Source: JAAXTT01 sp964530215
GTDB lineage: Bacteria > Bacillota > Desulfotomaculia > Desulfotomaculales > Desulfocucumaceae
Reading direction: 5' to 3'
NCBI GenBank assembly: GCA_964530215.1
Contig: CAZHAJ010000056.1
Span: forward strand, 1 to 10,580
DNA length: 10,580 nucleotides
Shown here: piece after piece, positions 1-6,443 of the stretch
Layout: each line of letters begins with the position of its first letter
Numbering within the stretch: the first letter of the stretch is position 1
The notes under the pieces: generated by a model
Seen by the model: only the letters and a program-made list of their open reading frames with translations
Databases searched by the model: none
What the model was told of the DNA's origin: nothing
Made by a program: the position numbers and the translations under genes

Positions 1-1
1 G

Positions 2-178
2 GCTATATCAAGTCTGTTATTAAAGCAATATGCATTTATGTTAAATCTTCCCAGTCTTGTTTATCTTTCTATACTTCTTTTATGCAGTGGTCTGATATAC
101 TTGCTGGCTCTTTATTTGCTTGGTGTTGTAAAAAATGAAGACCTAAAAAAAATATTGTCGGTACTAAGGGCAGGATAA
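2..178 (+). CDS. C-terminal fragment of polysaccharide flippase (SpoVB/MurJ-like), partial
   Basis: An open frame enters from the left edge and stops at TAA 176-178, giving 58 residues. It reads as a hydrophobic helix pair (SLVYLSILLLCSGLIYLLAL) followed by a short charged tail, GVVKNEDLKKILSVLRAG. A last transmembrane helix ending in a 'keDlk' type tail is typical of MOP-superfamily lipid-linked oligosaccharide flippases of the SpoVB/MurJ kind in Bacillota. Such proteins move cell-wall or exopolysaccharide precursors across the membrane. Only the tail is visible, so the family is inferred from this short segment and could be another multi-pass membrane protein. It converges on surE, with 77 nt between the two stop codons. 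Confidence 0.5.
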   Translation, partial: AISSLLLKQYAFMLNLPSLVYLSILLLCSGLIYLLALYLLGVVKNEDLKKILSVLRAG

Positions 179-231
179 CGACAGCGGGATAATGGAAAGA
201 AGACTGTAGTGGATAAGTTTATAATTATACT

Positions 232-253
232 TCTTTTGACTCAGATCAAAAGA
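232..253. terminator. Candidate hairpin between convergent flippase and surE genes
   Basis: TCTTTTGA at 232-239 pairs perfectly with TCAAAAGA at 246-253 around a 6-nt loop (8 bp, AT-rich). It lies directly after the surE stop codon and 53 nt after the flippase stop. Neither side has a clear U-tract, so it is at best a weak bidirectional terminator. Confidence 0.3.
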
Positions 254-255
254 TA

Positions 256-1014
256 CTATAAGTTCCATTGTTTAATGCGTTCCAGTTCACTGTGATCTGT
301 GATATCCACATGTACCGGGGTAATGGTTATATAGCCTTTGGCTGTCAAACCGATATCGGTATCCTGGTGGTTATCCTCTTTGGTTGACACTTCCCCAGCC
401 ATCCAATAATAAACTCTGCCTCTGGGATCTGTCCTGCGGTCAAAGATATTCACATATTTCATATTGCCTAGACGAGCCACCTTTACTCCTAAAGGCTCGC
501 CGGGAGGAACATTTATATTTAGCAGCGTCCCCTTTGCCAAACCTTCTCGGTGAACCATGGGTATTATTTTGGCAATAAAATCTGCTGCAGCAGAAAAGTT
601 CAGATCTGTATAACTGGTGACGGAAGCTGCTATCGCAGGGTACCCGTTTATAACCGCCTCCAATGCTGCAGAAACTGTTCCCGAGTAAATAACATCTGTG
701 CCCAGATTGGCACCCCGGTTTATTCCGGAAACAACCAAATCCGGGGGTCCCTCCAACAACTCTTCCAGAGCTAACTTTACACAGTCGGCAGGAGTTCCGT
801 TAACTGACCACCCCACAGATTTTTCAGAAGCATAGCTTATCTCACATATGCGAAGAGGTTTATGCATAGTTATTCCATGCCCAATGGCACTTCTTTCACG
901 ATCGGGCGCCACCACATATATTTTTTCTATCTCTCTTATTTTCTCCAGCCGTTCCCTGAGAGCATTAATACCGTCAGCAGAAATACCATCATCATTGCTA
1001 ATAAGTACTTTCAT
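256..1014 (-). CDS. surE: 5'/3'-nucleotidase SurE
   Basis: SurE is a cytoplasmic metal-dependent phosphatase that dephosphorylates nucleoside 5'- and 3'-monophosphates. The N-terminus is the family signature MKVLISNDDGI, with the metal-binding Asp pair at residues 8-9. Ser42 in the APDRERSAIG segment and Asn99 in VSGINRGANLG fit the other metal ligands, and the YSGTVSAALEA block follows. At 252 residues it has the usual SurE length. An in-frame start seven codons upstream (to 1035) exists, but ATG at 1014 is chosen because AGGAGG sits 5 nt before it and the SurE signature begins there. It is the last gene of the minus-strand cluster, 68 nt after the YpmA-like gene, and may act in nucleotide salvage or housekeeping. 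It has no evident direct step in preQ0 synthesis. The identification is secure. Confidence 0.97.
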   Translation of the reverse strand: MKVLISNDDGISADGINALRERLEKIREIEKIYVVAPDRERSAIGHGITMHKPLRICEISYASEKSVGWSVNGTPADCVKLALEELLEGPPDLVVSGINRGANLGTDVIYSGTVSAALEAVINGYPAIAASVTSYTDLNFSAAADFIAKIIPMVHREGLAKGTLLNINVPPGEPLGVKVARLGNMKYVNIFDRRTDPRGRVYYWMAGEVSTKEDNHQDTDIGLTAKGYITITPVHVDITDHSELERIKQWNL

Positions 1015-1082
1015 AACATCCTCCTGAGATATCAAACGTTCTTTTATTTAGTATTGTTTAACCTCTTTAAATATTCATGCGA

Positions 1083-1271
1083 CTACACCTCGTAGATAGT
1101 AATTGTCATATTATCTTTTTCGCCATCCTTGGTTAACCCAAACATTAAATTTTTATCCTTTAAGTTTTTATTTAAAAAATCAACCACAAGGTACATCTGT
1201 TCATAGTTTGCAAATGATTTGTGGGCGATTAGTTCCAGTTTGCCATGTTCTTTTCCCGTATCCTTGTTCAT
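1083..1271 (-). CDS. Small YpmA-like protein (DUF4264)
   Basis: This 62-residue protein is cytoplasmic, with no signal peptide or membrane segment. The core pattern, EQMYLVVDFLNKNLKDKNLMF followed by GLTKDGEKDNMTITIYEV (residues about 24-62), matches what I recall of the YpmA/DUF4264 family of Bacillota: a short protein with a V(D)xLNxxLKxxxLxFGL helix and a C-terminal 'm.itIY' strand. No function is established for that family that I know of. The start is ATG at 1271, preceded by AAGGGGAG about 7 nt upstream. It follows folE by 15 nt and precedes surE, so it is probably co-transcribed with both. The coding assignment is strong and the family name moderately sure. Confidence 0.8.
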   Translation of the reverse strand: MNKDTGKEHGKLELIAHKSFANYEQMYLVVDFLNKNLKDKNLMFGLTKDGEKDNMTITIYEV

Positions 1272-1286
1272 TATCTTTCTCCCCTT

Positions 1287-1847
1287 TTAATCTCTTATCA
1301 ATGAAAGAGCTTCTGCCCTAGTCACTTCATTTTTCTGAAACATACCCCTTACCGCTGAGGTCACAGTTTTGGAGCCCGGTTTTCTAACACCGCGAAAGGT
1401 CATACACATATGTTCTGCTTCTAGAACAACAAGCACCCCATGGGGAGTCAGTTTTTTCATAATCGCATCCGCTATTTGTGAAGTCAGTCTTTCCTGAAGT
1501 TGGGGCCTTCTGGCGAATCCCTCCACGACCCTTGCTAATTTTGAAAGACCGGTTACTTTTCCCCCTCGGGGTATATAAGCTACATGAGCCTTGCCGAAAA
1601 AAGGAAGTAAGTGATGCTCACACATAGAATAAACCGGAATATCCTTTACCAAGACCATTTCCTCATGATCTTCCGGAAACACTTTATCTAAGTGTTCTTC
1701 AGGATCCTCTGTTAAACCGCTAAAAACCTCCTGATACATTCTGGATACCCTTGCTGGGGTTTCAATCAATCCGTCCCTGTCAGGATCTTCACCAATTGCC
1801 TCTAATATCATTCTTATAGCTCTTTCAATCTTTTCAGTGTTCACCAA
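1287..1847 (-). CDS. folE: GTP cyclohydrolase I
   Basis: FolE hydrolyses GTP to 7,8-dihydroneopterin triphosphate, the shared first step of folate and 7-deazaguanine synthesis. The zinc ligands are visible: Cys76 and His79 in VYSMCEHHLLPF, and Cys148 in EAEHMCMTFRGVRKPGS; His78 is the expected catalytic residue. The VVEGFARRPQLQERLT segment and the ETPARV motif are also canonical. The length of about 186 residues matches Bacillota FolE. The frame can be opened at GTG 1856, but that codon overlaps the GAGGGG ribosome binding site (1856-1861). TTG at 1847 lies 8 nt from it, so TTG is preferred (GTG at 1844 is possible). Its place directly after queE, 38 nt downstream, indicates that it feeds the adjacent preQ0 genes, although its product can also serve folate synthesis. 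Confidence 0.96.
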   Translation of the reverse strand: MVNTEKIERAIRMILEAIGEDPDRDGLIETPARVSRMYQEVFSGLTEDPEEHLDKVFPEDHEEMVLVKDIPVYSMCEHHLLPFFGKAHVAYIPRGGKVTGLSKLARVVEGFARRPQLQERLTSQIADAIMKKLTPHGVLVVLEAEHMCMTFRGVRKPGSKTVTSAVRGMFQKNEVTRAEALSLIRD

Positions 1848-1885
1848 TTTATACACCCCTCATACCTTCTATCAAACATAATTTG

Positions 1886-2620
1886 TTATAGTTGAGCCAT
1901 CATAACATGAGCCTGGGGTATTATTCTTACCTCCTTGAGCAGTCTCTGACCCATTGCCTGCAGCTGCAAACCCTTATCCGGAGATAATAAACATTTGCCT
2001 TCTCCGGTTAATGGCTGAATTATCAAAGGAATACCACTGTCAATTGCTTCAATCAGTTCCAAAGCCTGTTTATATTCGTTATCAACAACATTATCATCTA
2101 CCACAACTTTAACAAAAACCTCTTTACTATTGGCAATTTCTAAAAACTTATAGTGTTTGTCCCACATGGGTATATCCCGGGTTACCGAGGGCAGCTTAAT
2201 ATCCATCGATATTATGTCTATTTCATCAATTAATATTGACAACTGCTCCGGCAATGTTCCATTAGTTTCCAGGTAAACCTTCTTGCCCAATTTCTTTATA
2301 CTGGATAAAAGTGAATTAATGAACTCTACATGCAGCAATGGTTCTCCTCCGGTAAAGCTAATGGAATGTGGATCTGTTGCTCTAATCAGTCTTTTTATAT
2401 TATTCGAAACATCTGAAATATCCATAGGATTAGACCATTCTTCAAACACTCTCTTTCCTGGTTTAACCTCTACTCGACATATATCTTTTTTCTTGTTAGT
2501 ATCACAAAATCTGCAGGCTAAATTGCATCCGCAAAACCTTACAAAAACTTGTCTAAACCCAATATATGGACCTTCTCCTTGAACTGATGAAAAAATCTCA
2601 CTAATAAAAGTCTTAAACAA
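1886..2620 (-). CDS. queE: 7-carboxy-7-deazaguanine synthase (radical SAM)
   Basis: QueE uses S-adenosylmethionine and a [4Fe-4S] cluster to contract 6-carboxy-5,6,7,8-tetrahydropterin to 7-carboxy-7-deazaguanine. The cluster motif CxxxCxxC is at Cys32, Cys36 and Cys39 (CNLACRFCD). It follows the QueE-typical SSVQGEGPYIGFRQVFVRF, and the SAM-binding GGEP is at residues 91-94. At 244 residues it is within the family range. Translation starts at TTG (2618-2620), which directly abuts the TAA of the upstream DUF366 gene. A GAGGGG site inside that gene's tail lies 8 nt upstream, so the two are probably translationally coupled. It sits between DUF366 and folE in the preQ0 operon. Confidence 0.96.
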   Translation of the reverse strand: MFKTFISEIFSSVQGEGPYIGFRQVFVRFCGCNLACRFCDTNKKKDICRVEVKPGKRVFEEWSNPMDISDVSNNIKRLIRATDPHSISFTGGEPLLHVEFINSLLSSIKKLGKKVYLETNGTLPEQLSILIDEIDIISMDIKLPSVTRDIPMWDKHYKFLEIANSKEVFVKVVVDDNVVDNEYKQALELIEAIDSGIPLIIQPLTGEGKCLLSPDKGLQLQAMGQRLLKEVRIIPQAHVMMAQL

Positions 2621-3175
2621 TTAACCAACCCCTCTGACTTTACAACAGGCCAGACGTACGGAAGCCATTTCTTTCTTATATAACTCACAAATACTTAAAC
2701 CAAATCCCCTTACAGCCTCTTCTGAATATCCAAGGTCACAAAAACCCACTGTCTTGACCGGTGTACCCTGGGATACTACATTCAAAGCGGTATGAATCAT
2801 TGTTGATACCGGCGTTACGGTAGCAATGGAGACCGAAAACTTACTGTCTTCGACAAATAAATCATCTCCCACTCTTATTAAGTTAGGCAGTCCCATTTTA
2901 TCTTTTATAATAGATATAAGCATTCTTTGTCTAAGTACTGCTTTCTCCAGATCATGATCAAAATGCTCGATTATGAAGTGGAGCATATCCGGTCCGAAAA
3001 TAGTATCCCCCGCCAGCACATCTTCAACATCCACCATTTCGGATAAAGTAACCCTGCAAGGTCCTCTAAAACAAACAATACTATCACCCTGAAGACCAAA
3101 ATTTTTGTAAGCCCAGAGAGAAGAAAGCTGTTCTCCTGTATAAAGGATTTTTTCATCATGGAAATAAATATGCAT
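2621..3175 (-). CDS. DUF366 family protein in preQ0 operon
   Basis: This is an uncharacterised 184-residue soluble protein. I recognise the DUF366 pattern from RGPCRV (37-42), MVDVEDVLAGDTIFGPDMLH (47-66) with FIIEHF after it, and RVGDDLFVEDSKFSVSI (101-117). DUF366 occurs in archaea and some anaerobic bacteria, and its activity is not known to me. I recall it being grouped with the class II synthetase/biotin-lipoate ligase fold; the 'GDDLFVEDSKFSVSIATV' stretch resembles the 'nDl...Kl.Gs' region of those ligases, but this is only a recollection plus a visual likeness. A GTG start at 3184 is possible, but ATG at 3175 has AGGGTGA 5 nt upstream. It lies 16 nt after queC and abuts queE with no gap, so it belongs to the preQ0 unit and probably acts on or near that pathway. 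Confidence 0.85.
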   Translation of the reverse strand: MHIYFHDEKILYTGEQLSSLWAYKNFGLQGDSIVCFRGPCRVTLSEMVDVEDVLAGDTIFGPDMLHFIIEHFDHDLEKAVLRQRMLISIIKDKMGLPNLIRVGDDLFVEDSKFSVSIATVTPVSTMIHTALNVVSQGTPVKTVGFCDLGYSEEAVRGFGLSICELYKKEMASVRLACCKVRGVG

Positions 3176-3191
3176 ATAGATCACCCTAAGA

Positions 3192-3854
3192 TTATTTTTC
3201 TTCCTGTATATTATTTATAGCCCTAAGATACCTTAAGCAGCTTTCACAACCACCACAAACATTCTCTCCGCCATGATAGCAGGTCCAAACGTAATCCAAA
3301 GGAGCACCTAATCTTTTCCCCAGCTTAATAATGCCCACTTTATCTAACATCTGTGTATAACTTATCACCTTAATTTTTTTTAAAGTCGATAACTGCAAAG
3401 CTTTATTACAAGCCAATAAAAACTCTCTGCTGTTATCGGTAAATGTTTTTGCCTCCTCAGCATTAAACCCGGTAACAACAACCCTGCAATCCATAGTCTC
3501 GGCAAATGAAGCTGCAATATTAATAAATAGTCCATTACGATTGGGGACCCACACATCTTTTGCAGTTTCTAACATTTTATCATCGTGGTCAAGATCAATA
3601 TCCTTAGGCTCAGGAATATCATTTGATACATTTACCAAAGATGTTTTAGTTATCTCACCTAAAAAGGGCAACGAAATCACCCTATGCCTTAGATTGTAAT
3701 AGCCGGCTATTTTGGATGCCGCCTCTATTTCCCTAGGCATTGCACGTTGACCATAGTTAAAGGTAAGACAGAGCTTAACCTCACCTTCCCTCAAAGCTTG
3801 ACCTAATGAGACTGTTGAATCAAGGCCACCGGACAATAAGACTATACTGGACAT
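3192..3854 (-). CDS. queC: 7-cyano-7-deazaguanine (preQ0) synthase
   Basis: QueC converts 7-carboxy-7-deazaguanine and ammonia to preQ0 with ATP. The N-terminal PP-loop SGGLDST (residues 8-14) binds ATP. LTFNYGQR and PNRNGLFINIAASFA are conserved family blocks, and the C-terminal zinc site is Cys192, Cys200, Cys203 and Cys206 (CYHGGENVCGGCESC). At 220 residues it is full length. The ATG start is preceded by AGGAGG, 8 nt upstream, inside the last codons of queD; the two genes are 3 nt apart. It is the final committed enzyme for preQ0 and is followed by DUF366. Confidence 0.98.
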   Translation of the reverse strand: MSSIVLLSGGLDSTVSLGQALREGEVKLCLTFNYGQRAMPREIEAASKIAGYYNLRHRVISLPFLGEITKTSLVNVSNDIPEPKDIDLDHDDKMLETAKDVWVPNRNGLFINIAASFAETMDCRVVVTGFNAEEAKTFTDNSREFLLACNKALQLSTLKKIKVISYTQMLDKVGIIKLGKRLGAPLDYVWTCYHGGENVCGGCESCLRYLRAINNIQEEK

Positions 3855-3857
3855 TTC

Positions 3858-4235
3858 TTATTCCTCCTGATATGAAGCTGATGCCTCAGGAGACTCCCAA
3901 ATCTCAACCTTAAAAATCTTTATATTTAACTGCAACTCAGCTATTTTTTCTTTCATCTTATAAAATACATAGCAAGCCAAATTTTCTGCAGTGGGATTTT
4001 TCTCACAGAAAACCTCCAGTTCATTAAGATAACTGTGGTCAAAGGGTTTGATAATATCATCCACGAGATTTTTTAATTCTTTAAAGTCCACCAGCATTCC
4101 ACAATCATCCAGACCCTCACCCTTTACGGCAACTTCCACCGTCCAGGTGTGACCGTGCAGAAAAGCACAGCTTCCGCTATAATTAAGCAACTTATGTGCT
4201 GCGGCAAAATTTCTCCTTACTTTTAATTTAAACAA
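3858..4235 (-). CDS. queD: 6-carboxy-5,6,7,8-tetrahydropterin synthase
   Basis: QueD converts 7,8-dihydroneopterin triphosphate (the FolE product) to 6-carboxytetrahydropterin. Zinc-binding histidines are His14 (NFAAAHKL), His27 and His29 (CAFLHGHTW). The nucleophilic Cys23 is present, as are FDHSYLN (His67) and the WESPEASASY motif carrying the C-terminal Glu. The frame stays open upstream to 4292, but those extra residues (LYSLIIQFLYL and so on) are unlike QueD. TTG at 4235 puts the protein at the canonical start, FKLKVRRNF, and at 125 residues. A GGGGG run 8 nt upstream serves as ribosome binding site. It lies 76 nt after the QueG-like gene and 3 nt before queC. Confidence 0.95.
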   Translation of the reverse strand: MFKLKVRRNFAAAHKLLNYSGSCAFLHGHTWTVEVAVKGEGLDDCGMLVDFKELKNLVDDIIKPFDHSYLNELEVFCEKNPTAENLACYVFYKMKEKIAELQLNIKIFKVEIWESPEASASYQEE

Positions 4236-4311
4236 AAGTCCAGCCCCCAGATATAAAAATTGGATAATTAAGCTATAAAGGTTTAAAGGCAATATTGATA
4301 CTATCTACATA

Positions 4312-5049
4312 CTAAGCAATATAACCGCAGGGTCCTGTAGAGCACTTACCACAAACATCGCATAAACCTAAATCCTCATATATTTTTGAATTCTCCAATA
4401 AAACATTATAACATTCTTTTTTATTCAAACTATCTTTATTAAGTGCTCCCACCGGACAAACTTTAATGCAATAACTACAATTTTCTGGACATCTATAATA
4501 ACGTTCTTTTTTATGGGCGTCCTCGGCAAGTATACCCGGATCCCAGTTAGTTATTATCGAACCTATCCTTCCGGCACATCCCTTGTCGGTTATAAGAAGA
4601 CCGTTAGTGCCAAAGCTTCCTAAGCCACATGCAAAAGCAACATGTTTATGGGACCAAAAAGAAACCAGTTGTTTTGAGTCAAAATTGTGGGTTGGCTTTG
4701 TCCAATAACTATTAATTCCTTGTCCTTTAAGATAATCTGACATCTTATCTGCAATCTCGGCCAGCAAATAATTAGTATCAACGTATGCTTTGGCCCATAG
4801 TCTTGAGGCATTTCTTCCTGCCCTATTGCTGTCGACTATATTTTTTTTGAAGGGTAAAAAATAGGCAAACACAGATTTGGCACCCTCTAACAAATCTTCA
4901 GGCTGCAAATGCCCGCTGTGCCCAATTTTTTTTAGTTCTTTTATATACCTATTGTCTATACCGGCAACTTTTATTATTGGTTCATCATATAGCTGCGAAC
5001 CACACTGCATAATAGCATCTTCAATAATCTGTGATAAATTTTCCAACAT
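4312..5049 (-). CDS. Short QueG-like double [4Fe-4S] protein
   Basis: This is a 245-residue protein of the epoxyqueuosine reductase (COG1600) type. The middle carries FACGLGSFGTNGLLITDKG, equivalent to the 'G.iGkn.lli' region of QueG. The C-terminus has Cys187, Cys191, Cys194 and Cys198 (CPENCSYCIKVCP), then Cys213, Cys230, Cys233, Cys236 and Cys241, enough for two [4Fe-4S] clusters. Genuine QueG reduces epoxyqueuosine in tRNA with cobalamin, is about 380 residues long and ends in a HEAT-like tRNA-binding domain, which is absent here. It may therefore be a shortened QueG or a related Fe-S reductase with another substrate. ATG at 5049 begins 2 nt after the crp stop codon, with only a weak local SD, so coupling to crp translation is likely. 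queD follows, which ties it to deazaguanine metabolism. Confidence 0.82.
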   Translation of the reverse strand: MLENLSQIIEDAIMQCGSQLYDEPIIKVAGIDNRYIKELKKIGHSGHLQPEDLLEGAKSVFAYFLPFKKNIVDSNRAGRNASRLWAKAYVDTNYLLAEIADKMSDYLKGQGINSYWTKPTHNFDSKQLVSFWSHKHVAFACGLGSFGTNGLLITDKGCAGRIGSIITNWDPGILAEDAHKKERYYRCPENCSYCIKVCPVGALNKDSLNKKECYNVLLENSKIYEDLGLCDVCGKCSTGPCGYIA

Positions 5050-5051
5050 GG

Positions 5052-5741
5052 CTATAACCAGGACCTTAGCCTCCTCATATCTGTGATTATGATCTGTTTT
5101 CTTTCTAACAGGATCGCTTTTTGCCTTCTTAAGTCACTTAGAATTCGATTGGCAGTTTCCCTAGAGGTCCCTATCATACTGGCAAGGTCCTGGTTTGTAA
5201 GGGACATATCAATAATGGTACCCCGTTCGCTGGGGACACCTTGTTCTGCAGCCAAGAACATAAGCATACTGGCCATCCGTCTTGAGGTGTCTAATAATGC
5301 CAGTTCATTTATCTGTCTTTGGGAGTTGCGCAACCTTCTTGACATAATTTTCAACATTGCCAAAGCTATTTCGGGATTTGCCAAAGTCAATCTATCCATA
5401 TCCGAATTTTTTATCATTCCGATCTTGGAATCCTCAACTGCCTCCGCTGTAGCAGGATAAGGGCCTCCGTCATATAGAACAACTTCGCCAAAAACCTCAC
5501 CGGGATGTATAAAATGCAAAATCTGCTCCCGTCCATCGTCAGCCTGAGTAGAAATTTTCACTCTTCCCGTTCTTAAGAAATATACTGCTTCCCCCTTTTC
5601 GTCTTCAATAAAGATAACCCTGCCTTTGCGGTAAATTCTCTCAGCTATTAACTGGTCAATTTCCGTTAGCTGCTGTTCATTGAGGGAGCAAAAAAGCGGG
5701 TTGTTTTTTAGGTAAGCTAAATACTCAGACAGAGCAATCAC
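5052..5741 (-). CDS. Crp/Fnr-family transcriptional regulator
   Basis: A 229-residue two-domain regulator. A cyclic-nucleotide-binding-like beta roll covers about residues 15-120, including HPGEVFGEVVLYDGGPYPATAE. A long dimer helix runs about 122-150, and a winged helix-turn-helix at 180-205 reads LTNQDLASMIGTSRETANR. The Arg that contacts the cAMP phosphate in CRP is replaced (YPAT), so the effector is probably not cAMP. There is only one N-terminal Cys, so no FNR-type Fe-S cluster is expected. Recognition-helix Arg194, Glu195 and Arg199 match CRP-type contacts, suggesting TGTGA-like half-sites (inference). GTG at 5741 overlaps the AAGGAG site; an in-frame CTG at 5732 lies 8 nt from it. It sits between the radical SAM gene (18 nt away) and the QueG-like gene, and may control this operon. 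Confidence 0.93.
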   Translation of the reverse strand: MIALSEYLAYLKNNPLFCSLNEQQLTEIDQLIAERIYRKGRVIFIEDEKGEAVYFLRTGRVKISTQADDGREQILHFIHPGEVFGEVVLYDGGPYPATAEAVEDSKIGMIKNSDMDRLTLANPEIALAMLKIMSRRLRNSQRQINELALLDTSRRMASMLMFLAAEQGVPSERGTIIDMSLTNQDLASMIGTSRETANRILSDLRRQKAILLERKQIIITDMRRLRSWL

Positions 5742-5759
5742 TCCTTATGATAGAAAAGT

Positions 5760-6353
5760 CTATACATTAAAACTCCTGACGCGGTATTTGACTCCTAACT
5801 CTTCTGCTATCTCCCGACACTTGTCCACATCAACACCCGGCCACTTCACCACCGATAAGGTTATTTCGGGTATAATACCTATACAGCTTTTTATAAAATC
5901 AATAACAGCCTGGTAAGATTCATTACCCAACTTGGGCAGGCATATTTCCCTGTAAACCTCATTGTTTTGTGCATTGAGACTTATACTAATCCTGTCCACT
6001 AGACCTTTTAGCTGCAAGATACTCCCAGAGCCGTGAATAATATCCGCATGACCGTTGGTATTTACCCTAATTGGCAAATTTGACAGCTTTTTTATATGAG
6101 CTGCTACATGCTTAACCAAGTCCAGCCTAATCAACGGCTCTCCATAACCACAGAATACCACTTCTTTATATAATGATAAATCACCGAGGGAGCCGATAAC
6201 CTCATCAATATCGGGCTCTCTTTCCAGCCAAAGATTATAACCTACCCCGTCTTTGGTATTCCTAATGCAGAATGTACAGTTACAGGTACATCTATTGGTG
6301 ATATTTAAATATAACTTATTATCTATTACATAGGACAGCACAAAATCTTTCAA
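5760..6353 (-). CDS. TatD-associated radical SAM protein
   Basis: A 197-residue minimal radical SAM enzyme. The cluster motif CxxxCxxC uses Cys22, Cys26 and Cys29 (NRCTCNCTFCIRN), with an extra Cys24. FCGYGEPL (about residues 68-75) is the SAM-binding GGEP equivalent, and the RVNTNGHAD strand follows. The opening LYLNITNRCT, the LWLEREPD segment and the small size match the family I know as TatD-linked radical SAM proteins (TIGR04038); its substrate is unknown to me. No TatD nuclease gene is in the window. Translation starts at TTG 6353, with GGAGGAGAG (6359-6367) 5 nt upstream. It is the first gene of the cluster and is followed by crp after 18 nt. Confidence 0.87.
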   Translation of the reverse strand: MKDFVLSYVIDNKLYLNITNRCTCNCTFCIRNTKDGVGYNLWLEREPDIDEVIGSLGDLSLYKEVVFCGYGEPLIRLDLVKHVAAHIKKLSNLPIRVNTNGHADIIHGSGSILQLKGLVDRISISLNAQNNEVYREICLPKLGNESYQAVIDFIKSCIGIIPEITLSVVKWPGVDVDKCREIAEELGVKYRVRSFNV

Positions 6354-6358
6354 AACAA

Positions 6359-6367
6359 CTCTCCTCC
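6359..6367 (-). promoter_or_regulatory. Ribosome binding site fixing a TTG start
   Basis: GGAGGAGAG on the minus strand ends 5 nt before TTG 6353. It supports TTG as the start of the radical SAM gene in the absence of any nearby ATG or GTG in frame. Confidence 0.8.
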
Positions 6368-6409
6368 GTTATAATACTGAAAAATCTTCAATAATGATTT
6401 CTAAGTTAG

Positions 6410-6438
6410 AACTATTATTTGAAAGATAAATAATAGTT
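6410..6438. repeat. 11-bp perfect inverted repeat over the operon promoter
   Basis: AACTATTATTT at 6410-6420 is the exact reverse complement of AAATAATAGTT at 6428-6438, with 7 nt between them. It spans the -10 box and spacer of the minus-strand promoter and touches the -35 of the plus-strand candidate. It could be an operator for a dimeric regulator. It is AT-rich, so chance cannot be excluded. Confidence 0.55.
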
Positions 6439-6443
6439 GTCAT
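6414..6443 (-). promoter_or_regulatory. Candidate sigma-A promoter of the radical SAM-crp-que operon
   Basis: On the minus strand, ATGACA (6438-6443, 5/6 match to TTGACA) and AATAAT (6414-6419, 5/6 match to TATAAT) are separated by 18 nt. Transcription would begin near 6407 and give a leader of about 54 nt before the TTG start. Most of the element is covered by the inverted repeat 6410-6438. Confidence 0.45.

Noticed and set aside
236..249. TTGAC-TCAG-ATCAA, a 9/10 match to the FNR consensus TTGAT-N4-ATCAA
   Set aside because: It lies between the 3' ends of two convergent genes with no promoter to control, and it coincides with the hairpin at 232-253, so a terminator role explains it better.
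2971..3159. 62-codon frame inside the DUF366 gene on the same strand
   Set aside because: It is an out-of-frame shadow of the conserved DUF366 reading frame, with no SD.
4236..4292. N-terminal extension of QueD to 4292
   Set aside because: The extra 19 residues are hydrophobic and unlike QueD, and the family start and an SD both point to TTG 4235.
4236..4311. Possible preQ1 riboswitch or own promoter ahead of queD
   Set aside because: The 76-nt gap shows no preQ1-type hairpin with a downstream A-rich pseudoknot strand. The best promoter boxes (TTGCCT, 17 nt, AATTAT on the minus strand) are weak.
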